5,621 nt of DNA. Source: Spirochaetales bacterium (GTDB taxonomy: Bacteria; Spirochaetota; Spirochaetia; ARS1246). A model generated the notes under the pieces. It was not told the DNA's origin and did not search any database. It saw only the letters and a program-made list of their open reading frames with translations. The translations under genes were made by a program, and so were the position numbers. Below, in pieces: positions 1 to 4,024 of this stretch. How positions within the stretch are numbered: the first letter of the stretch is position 1; each line of letters opens with the position of its first letter. The stretch covers positions 1-5,621 of the forward strand of contig JABGPX010000420.1 of the NCBI GenBank assembly GCA_018644745.1. Direction: 5' to 3'.

Positions 1-1
1 G

Positions 2-196
2 AATAATCTCAGCGATCGTGAGATGGAAGTGCTCGAGTATGTAATCCGCGGCCTGACCAACCGGGAGACAGGCGAAAAATTATTCATCAGTCAGCATACG
101 GCGGCGACGCATGTACAGCACATTCTACGGAAGACCGGCATGGCGAACCGCACGGAGCTCATCATGTATGCACTACGATCCGGGATGATTGAGTGA
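2..196 (+). CDS. LuxR-family transcriptional regulator, C-terminal DNA-binding domain (5' truncated by window edge)
   Basis: The 64 visible residues are almost exactly a GerE/LuxR helix-turn-helix domain. They open with LSDREMEVLEYVIRGLTNRE, the usual 'LT.RE.EVL..i..G.sN.eIA' signature, and continue with FISQHTAATHVQHILRKTG, which matches the scaffold and recognition helices of the family (the usual 'S..TVk.H...I..Kl'). The protein ends with RTELIMYALRSGMIE and a TGA. Such domains bind DNA, usually as dimers, at promoters. The upstream sensory part (receiver, autoinducer-binding, MalT-like or membrane type) lies outside the window, so signal and targets cannot be stated. One departure is Thr-Gly where 'IA' normally follows 'NRE' (NRETGEKLF); this is tolerable. 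No rho-independent terminator is evident just downstream. Confidence 0.9.
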   Translation, partial: NNLSDREMEVLEYVIRGLTNRETGEKLFISQHTAATHVQHILRKTGMANRTELIMYALRSGMIE

Positions 197-442
197 GATG
201 CAACTTCTTGAATCTATACCAAATAGAGGATGCCTTTATAATCCTTCGAAGCTATTTGTTGCCCGATTCTACTGCCTTGCTACCGATCGTCTCCTCCACA
301 TTGCAGAAGCGTGGAAAAGCCAGAGGAACGAGACGAAGTCGGCCAAAGACCGCATCGTGCCATTGTCGAATCGGGTGATAGAAAAACCGGAAGCATTAGA
401 AGGAATGAATTGGTTATTAGTGGCCAGGTCGCGAGTGACAGT

Positions 443-460
443 GTTAACAGTTGTGTTAAC
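443..460. promoter_or_regulatory. 18-bp perfect dyad, candidate operator
   Basis: GTTAACA-GTTG-TGTTAAC has 7-bp inverted arms separated by 4 bp. Each arm contains the self-complementary hexamer GTTAAC. The size and AT-rich arms are typical of a dimeric regulator's binding site. There is no downstream T-run, so a terminator role is unlikely. It sits inside the weak minus-strand open frame and about 250 bp beyond the LuxR stop, so no target gene can be assigned. Confidence 0.3.
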
Positions 461-568
461 TACTTGAGATATGCCTATTTCACATATATCGCGGTCGAAA
501 GCGAAAAGCCCCTTGGACACCACGAGAAATACACGAATATCATCTATATCATTTAGATAAAATCCTCC

Positions 569-586
569 TAAGCTGTTAGCAGCTTA
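569..586. repeat. 18-bp perfect inverted repeat downstream of the plsY-like gene
   Basis: TAAGCTG-TTAG-CAGCTTA has 7-bp arms and a 4-nt loop. It lies about 34 bp beyond the plsY-like stop codon. On the minus strand the hairpin is followed by AGGAGGATTTTATC rather than a clean U-tract, so it is at best a weak terminator for that gene. It also abuts the AGGAGG at 569-564, so it could instead be an operator or leader hairpin for the doubtful minus-strand frame beyond it. Confidence 0.35.
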
Positions 587-619
587 TAATGCAAGGAGCA
601 ATAAAACGGCCGAGAACGT

Positions 620-1288
620 CTAAAGTTGAACATCTTGCCCGCGGATCGATGCGATAAAATGCTCTGCGTTCGCGACCACGGCAAAAAGAACTATCACGGC
701 GACGCCGACGACTCCATACCAGGGCTGGATTCCCAATCCGATTCTGCCGGAAACCTCTACATCAAACGTCAGGTAGATGATTAGATTTATTGGCGGGGTA
801 ATAAGAAGTATAAATATCCCTATCCACCGGCCTATTTTGTATTCCTTGTTCTTAAAAATTACCATCCCGATACAAAAACCGATTATCATCGATACAAATG
901 TCTCTAACGGGATGAAGAAACCCACTGCTCCGAGGGTAGTAGCAAATCCGCCTCCGCCTCTGAAACCGAAATAGAGCGGTTTTTTATGCCCGGTAATGGC
1001 AGCCGCCGCCATAAGGACCAGTCCGGCGGTTCCTTCAAAGGTATCCAATGAGAACCGGATTTCTTCGGCGATGAGCAGCGGTATTACCACCTTGCCGACG
1101 TCACCAAAGAAAACCAGCGTTCCCCAGGCCTTGCCCATGCTGCGGCTGATATTGGCCGTTCCGGCATTCCGATTACCCTGCGTCCGGATATCTGCATTTC
1201 CCGTGAGAATCGATACGATAATCGCAAAATTCGCCGATCCACACAGATACGCGATAATAAGAGAGCTCGCAAGAAATATCCAGAACAT
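620..1288 (-). CDS. plsY: PlsY-family (DUF205) acyl-phosphate:glycerol-3-phosphate acyltransferase, divergent
   Basis: A 222-residue polytopic membrane protein, close to the usual ~200 aa of PlsY. The family makes 1-acyl-glycerol-3-phosphate from acyl-phosphate and glycerol-3-phosphate at the inner membrane. Family landmarks in order: GSAN (17-20) in the first helix, like 'GSIPFGYL'; GNRNAGTANISRSMGK (38-53), like 'GSGNIGATNVLRTLGK'; then GHKKPLYFGFRGGGGFATTLG (100-120; here split as GHKKPLYFGF and RGGGGFATTLG), like 'GH.FPvflgFKGGKGVAT..G'. The C-terminal tail NAEHFIASIRGQD (207-219) aligns with the usual 'HRENIKRLLKGTE'. The start at 1288 is preferred over an upstream ATG at 1345 because GGAGG lies 4 nt before it (1297-1293) and the encoded protein then opens directly with the first membrane helix. 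Odd points: the conserved motif Ser is Asn39, GGKG is GGGG, and the C-terminal His/Asn pair appears swapped. Family is confident; canonical activity is less so. Confidence 0.88.
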   Translation of the reverse strand: MFWIFLASSLIIAYLCGSANFAIIVSILTGNADIRTQGNRNAGTANISRSMGKAWGTLVFFGDVGKVVIPLLIAEEIRFSLDTFEGTAGLVLMAAAAITGHKKPLYFGFRGGGGFATTLGAVGFFIPLETFVSMIIGFCIGMVIFKNKEYKIGRWIGIFILLITPPINLIIYLTFDVEVSGRIGLGIQPWYGVVGVAVIVLFAVVANAEHFIASIRGQDVQL

Positions 1289-1292
1289 ATAT

Positions 1293-1297
1293 CCTCC
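1293..1297 (-). promoter_or_regulatory. ribosome binding site deciding the plsY-like start
   Basis: GCGGAGGATATATG on the minus strand: GGAGG followed by 4 nt (ATAT) and then the ATG at 1288. No comparable site precedes the upstream in-frame ATG at 1345, so this selects the 222-residue protein. Confidence 0.75.
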
Positions 1298-1303
1298 GCA
1301 ATT

Positions 1304-1333
1304 ACTGTAGTGTTGGCCCTTTGCGGCTGTCAA
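1304..1333 (-). promoter_or_regulatory. candidate sigma-70-type promoter of the plsY-like gene
   Basis: On the minus strand a perfect -35 TTGACA (1333-1328) is followed after 18 bp by TACAGT (1309-1304), a 4/6 match to the -10 consensus. Transcription would start near 1298, leaving a very short leader that begins at or next to the GGAGG. That tight fit lowers confidence in the exact -10. The -35 lies within the dyad GCTGT-CA-ACAGC (1326-1337), which could be a repressor site. Confidence 0.4.
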
Positions 1334-1337
1334 CAGC
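1326..1337. promoter_or_regulatory. 12-bp dyad over the plsY-like -35 box
   Basis: GCTGT-CA-ACAGC is a perfect 5-bp inverted repeat with a 2-bp centre in the 107-bp divergent intergenic region. It covers the TTGACA -35 hexamer, a natural position for a repressor. Arms of 5 bp can arise by chance, so this is only a candidate. Confidence 0.25.
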
Positions 1338-1395
1338 ATTTTCACCCGATACTTTCGGCTTGCGGTACGCCAACCTGCGATGTAATCTCAGAAGC

Positions 1396-2406
1396 ATGTA
1401 CATCATTGTCTCAAGCCTACTAGGCGGCGCGGGCCGGGTGTTTGCTGAGTACGCGCTTAATCTACCTTCAGAGTATCTGGGAATTCCCGCGCTTATTCTC
1501 GTTTTAATATGCAGAACCGCCTTTCCGGGACCGTTGAAAGCTCTCCAAGGCATCGCCGCGGCAGGAGGGTACATTTTCGCAATGGTGCTGCTCGGAACCT
1601 TGAACGGGATGTATGCCGTGCCGGAACTGCTCATTTGGGTTTCCGTCGCATTTTTTTTCTACGCCGCAACCCGCACCTGGGAAATCGCAGCCGCGTGTGC
1701 TGGTTTTCTGGTCGCGATATTATACCCGCTGAAGTATGGGTTTGATTGGCACTCAGGACTCATTGCCTGTCTGTCGGCATATGCTTTTGCCGAGGCGGCT
1801 CTTCGACTGGTTAGGATTTCGTTGTTGAAGATCAACGGAGGGGAAGTGAAGCTATGGCGTATTATTGCACGTCCCTTTGCCACCCTGTTCATACTGATTG
1901 ATGTCCTGGGGAACCGTAAAACTTTGCTGATAGTCATTGGAATTGTCGCTTTAATATTCATCATCACAGATTTTGTCAGACTGCTGACAAAGATCGAGTT
2001 ATCAGCCCTCTTCAAGAAAAAGGAAGTGAGCCGATTTTCCTCGATGACGCTGTTTCTGGTCGCCGCTTTTCTTTCTTTTTTGCTCTTTCCCGACACAATT
2101 CCGTATGTGAGTCTTATGTGTATTACCTTTGGTGATTTCTTCAGTAAATTGATTGGAATGCGCTTCGGCACCTGCAAGTTATATAAAAGCAAGTCACTTC
2201 AAGGATCTCTCGCTTTTTTAGGTGGGAGTCTCATGTTTAACGGAATTGCCTCGGCGCTCTTAGCGATACCATTCCTCTATATAGCCGTCGGCAGCGTGAT
2301 TGCGTCGGTAGTCGAGCTGTACTCCGATGCTATCGATGATAATTTTACCGTAAGCATTGTAACTGGAGGAGTATTGGCGGCACTCCGCTACTTCTTTACA
2401 ATATGA
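1396..2406 (+). CDS. polytopic membrane protein with C-terminal CTP-dependent lipid kinase domain (dolichol/phytol/diacylglycerol kinase family, COG0170)
   Basis: A 336-residue, largely hydrophobic protein. The C-terminal half (about 151-336) has the SEC59/DGK1/VTE5-type kinase pattern: KLWRIIARP (152-160), a charged FKKKEVSRF (206-214) like 'R.KE....', GDFFSKLIG (246-254) matching 'GDp.AslvG', KSLQGS (266-271) matching 'KS.EGS', and VELYSDAIDDN (306-316) matching 'vE......DN'. These enzymes use CTP to phosphorylate polyprenols, phytol or diacylglycerol in the membrane; the substrate here cannot be told. The first ~150 residues hold about five further hydrophobic segments that I do not recognise. 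ATG 1396 is preferred over TTG 1321, which would lie within the plsY promoter and add a non-hydrophobic, atypical leader; its Shine-Dalgarno (AGAAG) is weak. A GGAGGGG at 1837-1843 precedes an in-frame GTG (1846) exactly where the kinase domain begins. It is divergent from the plsY-like gene, another lipid enzyme. Confidence 0.75.
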   Translation: MYIIVSSLLGGAGRVFAEYALNLPSEYLGIPALILVLICRTAFPGPLKALQGIAAAGGYIFAMVLLGTLNGMYAVPELLIWVSVAFFFYAATRTWEIAAACAGFLVAILYPLKYGFDWHSGLIACLSAYAFAEAALRLVRISLLKINGGEVKLWRIIARPFATLFILIDVLGNRKTLLIVIGIVALIFIITDFVRLLTKIELSALFKKKEVSRFSSMTLFLVAAFLSFLLFPDTIPYVSLMCITFGDFFSKLIGMRFGTCKLYKSKSLQGSLAFLGGSLMFNGIASALLAIPFLYIAVGSVIASVVELYSDAIDDNFTVSIVTGGVLAALRYFFTI

Positions 2407-2497
2407 CTCGAGCCCCGGCAAGTTGCTTCAGGAATCTCACGCGAATGCCTCAATGAGTTCCCACTTGAACATTTGTATATAAACTTATGCTTTAAAT
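2407..2497. other. short intergenic spacer
   Basis: Ninety-one bases between the lipid kinase and the ATPase remnant. No terminator hairpin with a T-run is visible after the kinase stop. The 3' part (2471-2497) is AT-rich. TTGAAC at 2465-2470 with TATGCT at 2486-2491 could be a poor promoter with a short 15-bp spacer for the remnant, but I would not rely on it. Confidence 0.4.
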
Positions 2498-2919
2498 ATG
2501 CAAACCTATATTCCCCGGATTAAAGGCGCCACAGTAGCAAAGCACCTGACAGCCTTCCCGGCTGTCGTGCTTATAGGAGCAAGGCAGGTTGGAAAATCAA
2601 CTTTGGCAAAAAATAATTAAAGATATTGGCGGCGCAGTCTATATTGACCTTTCTGGAGAATTTTCCCCGCTATACCCCGAGTTTCTACCGCTCGTCGAGC
2701 GGGGCGGAAATAGACCTTGTCCTGGAAAAAGGGAGCGAGAGAATCGTCGTTGAGATCAAGTCTTCGGCAGCCCCCAAAGTGACACAGGGATTTTTTGAGG
2801 CACTCAGAGTTGTGGAACCTGCGAAGTTATTTGTCATCGCCCCGGTTGGCGAGTCATTTCCCCTCAAGGATGGTGTTTGGGTGTACAATCTTGCCGACTT
2901 TTTGAGTTTAGAGCTTTAG
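2498..2919 (+). pseudogene. remnant of an AAA-type ATPase with DUF4143 C-terminal domain (frameshifted, internally deleted)
   Basis: Three reading phases together spell the two ends of one known protein type. Phase 1 (2498-2620) gives a 40-residue N-terminus with the Walker A motif GARQVGKST (27-35), the usual 'ARQVGKTT' of DUF4143 ATPases, then TAA. Removing one A from the A6 run at 2608-2613 restores IIKDIGGAVYIDLSG, the expected continuation. Between about 2646 and 2665 the sequence jumps to the C-terminus: ENFPRYTPSFYRSSSGAEID, then LVLEKG, then VVEIKSSAAPKVTQGFFEAL, ending at TAG 2919. The ExD/ExK residues there fit the PD-(D/E)XK-like fold assigned to DUF4143. Intact members are roughly 380-420 aa; here only about 140 codons remain. 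Walker B, sensor and lid regions are missing, so ATPase function is lost. A 97-aa frame from 2626 is open but has no clear Shine-Dalgarno. The intact family is of uncertain role; some members behave like mobile or toxin-antitoxin-like accessory genes. Confidence 0.88.
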
Positions 2920-2936
2920 CACACCGCGGCACACTT

Positions 2937-2957
2937 ACGGGCTGTTTCCGTTTTTTT
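2937..2957 (+). terminator. weak candidate rho-independent terminator
   Basis: ACGG-GCTGTTT-CCGT (2937-2951) forms a short 4-bp stem followed directly by a run of seven T (2951-2957) in the plus direction, after the ATPase remnant. The stem is short for an efficient terminator. The T-run overlaps the stop codon of the convergent EFR1-type gene. Confidence 0.3.
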
Positions 2958-3732
2958 ATCGCTCTATAAGTTCAGATGACTTAACCGCGGAATAGCGAAG
3001 ATTTCTACTGCTACCATATCCTATTGCCCGGGAAGGGCATAAAGAGAAACACCGCATGCAGTACCAGCATCCTTTCCCAAATCCCGGGAATCCACCAGCC
3101 ATAGAAATAGATCCTGCTGGACAGAGACGTTCACAAAGACCGCAGCCGGCACAACGTTCTTTAGCGACTCTTAGAGGGAATTTATTCAAAAAATAATCCC
3201 AGGTTTTCTGCTTTCGGGAAAAGGAAGCCATCCAATCGGAATATAATGGAATGTCCCTCCATCGTGACCGCCCGGCAAGAAGGGCTTCTGCATATTCCCT
3301 GGCTACCGTAAGCCCTTTCTCCAATAAAAGACTATCCTTACGGGGGCTATTCCGCTTCTTAAAAAAATTATTCGGCATTCGGATTTCCCGGGCACCTTTT
3401 AGCAGAAAATTCTTTTTTCGCAGAATCTTTCCGACCGGTCCCTTCACACCGCCGGAATAGAGCATCATTGTATCAACCATGAATACAGGAGCACCTCCGC
3501 CATCCGGCAGGTTTTCTATGAAATTCCAGACCGCAGGATATGTTCCCTGTTCGGCGACAGGAAAACCTATCCCCAGCAAACTACCAGGACGATATTCAAG
3601 GGGCTTATTCCGGGTTATCGGCAGAAGGTTTACCTGGTATCCATTCTCTTCAAAAATCCCGGCCATCTCCCGCACAATTCGAAGAGTATTTCCTGTCCCG
3701 GAAAACCAGAAAAAATCGAGTTCCTTACCCAT
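2956..3732 (-). CDS. EFR1-family flavodoxin/ferredoxin fusion protein
   Basis: A soluble 258-residue redox protein. Residues 6-19 (DFFWFSGTGNTLRI) are the FMN phosphate-binding loop of flavodoxin-like domains, which extend to about residue 155; GIGFPVAEQGTYPAVWNFIE (54-73) fits the second flavin-contacting loop. A linker leads to a bacterial ferredoxin domain with two complete [4Fe-4S] motifs: CAGCGLCERLCP (Cys 194, 197, 200, 204) and CWYCMRCFSLCP (Cys 222, 225, 228, 232), each C-x2-C-x2-C-x3-C-P. The layout and length match the EFR1 family of ferrodoxins, common in anaerobes and presumed to shuttle electrons between FMN and iron-sulphur clusters; partner enzymes are unknown. The ATG at 3732 has only a poor AGG just upstream but places the flavodoxin loop at the expected distance from the N-terminus. 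The gene stands alone: its neighbours are a pseudogene converging on its 3' end and a divergent ankyrin gene. Confidence 0.88.
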   Translation of the reverse strand: MGKELDFFWFSGTGNTLRIVREMAGIFEENGYQVNLLPITRNKPLEYRPGSLLGIGFPVAEQGTYPAVWNFIENLPDGGGAPVFMVDTMMLYSGGVKGPVGKILRKKNFLLKGAREIRMPNNFFKKRNSPRKDSLLLEKGLTVAREYAEALLAGRSRWRDIPLYSDWMASFSRKQKTWDYFLNKFPLRVAKERCAGCGLCERLCPAGSISMAGGFPGFGKGCWYCMRCFSLCPSRAIGYGSSRNLRYSAVKSSELIER

Positions 3733-3905
3733 ACCTAATAGTAAATCGGAAGTACTGATACGTCCAGATTATTAGCACAGGGAAACAAATTACCCCAAAA
3801 CCATGACGCTTAAGCTGATGGATTGCCGAAAGCACGAATGAGAGCTGGCCAAGGTAGCGCTTCACACTTTTCGGGCTTTGACATGCAACAGCTATATTCG
3901 CAACA

Positions 3906-3941
3906 GTAATATTATTGACTTCTTTGGTAATAATTATTGAC
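3906..3941. repeat. AT-rich tandem repeat, candidate regulator binding sites
   Basis: GTAATATTATTGAC (3906-3919) recurs as GTAATAATTATTGAC (3927-3941) with starts 21 bp apart and the shared TTATTGAC cores 22 bp apart, about two helical turns. Two sites on the same DNA face are typical of cooperative regulator binding. The first copy contains the palindrome TAATATTA, the second AATAATTATT (3929-3938). Confidence 0.35.
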
Positions 3942-4014
3942 CTAACCAAACGAACCCAAGTACCTTATCTTTAGAGGCATGAGGCTGTTGACAAGCGAAA
4001 TCACAATTTTTGAT

Positions 4015-4019
4015 GGAGG
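4015..4019 (+). promoter_or_regulatory. ribosome binding site deciding the ankyrin gene start
   Basis: GGAGG lies 5 nt before ATG 4025. The earlier in-frame TTG 4010 and ATG 4013 overlap or precede this site and would spoil the signal peptide's short basic start, so 4025 is the likely initiation codon. Confidence 0.75.
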
Positions 4020-4024
4020 CAGTA

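Larger units (their letters stand above)
197..619. other. intergenic region with no confident gene
   Basis: This 423-bp stretch lies between the end of the LuxR gene and the 3' end of the minus-strand plsY-like gene. Short open frames exist on both strands, but none has both a convincing start and recognisable protein features. The best candidate is on the minus strand: the frame is open from about 571 down to its stop at 269 and has AGGAGG at 569-564, but no standard start codon at the right distance in the same frame. Its conceptual product contains DIDDIRVFLVVSKG and, later, GISQ, which vaguely recall the N-terminal helix-turn-helix of LysR-type regulators. I treat that as a possible relic, not a gene. 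Two perfect short dyads (443-460 and 569-586) are listed separately. Confidence 0.6.
3733..4024. other. divergent intergenic region between the EFR1-type and ankyrin genes
   Basis: This 292-bp region must carry the promoters of both divergent genes, but I cannot place either well. It holds an AT-rich tandem repeat (3906-3941) and a direct repeat GCAACAG (3885-3891 and 3900-3906). TTGACA at 3988-3993 is too close to the ankyrin start to be its -35, because no -10 fits ahead of the Shine-Dalgarno. A 74-codon minus-strand frame (3949-3725, TTG start) overlaps the start of the EFR1 gene and resembles nothing I recognise; I do not call it. Confidence 0.5.

Noticed and set aside
189..556. Overlapping plus-strand frames just after the LuxR gene
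   Set aside because: They overlap each other in different phases, lack ribosome binding sites and have no recognisable protein features.
1289..1345. ATG at 1345 as the plsY-like start
   Set aside because: The 19 added residues are polar and lie over the promoter; GGAGG with good spacing marks 1288 instead.
1360..1386. TTGCGG (1360-1365) and TGTAAT (1381-1386) as the lipid kinase promoter
   Set aside because: The spacer is only 15 bp and the start site would fall about 3 nt before the ATG; the -35 match is poor.
1321..1395. TTG-initiated N-terminal extension of the lipid kinase
   Set aside because: It overlaps the plsY promoter, lacks a Shine-Dalgarno, and the 25 added residues do not resemble a membrane protein start.
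2548..2566. GACAGCC-TTCCC-GGCTGTC hairpin
   Set aside because: It lies within the codons of the ATPase N-terminus (LTAFPAVV), where alternating GCC/GCT alanine codons around a proline easily create such symmetry; no T-run follows.
3725..3949. 74-codon minus-strand frame upstream of and overlapping the EFR1-type gene
   Set aside because: TTG start, no Shine-Dalgarno seen, no recognisable family, and it overlaps the EFR1 start; most likely chance.
3988..3993. Perfect TTGACA upstream of the ankyrin gene
   Set aside because: A -10 at 16-18 bp would fall on the Shine-Dalgarno (TGATGG or similar), and no match to TATAAT is present; transcription would start past the ribosome binding site.
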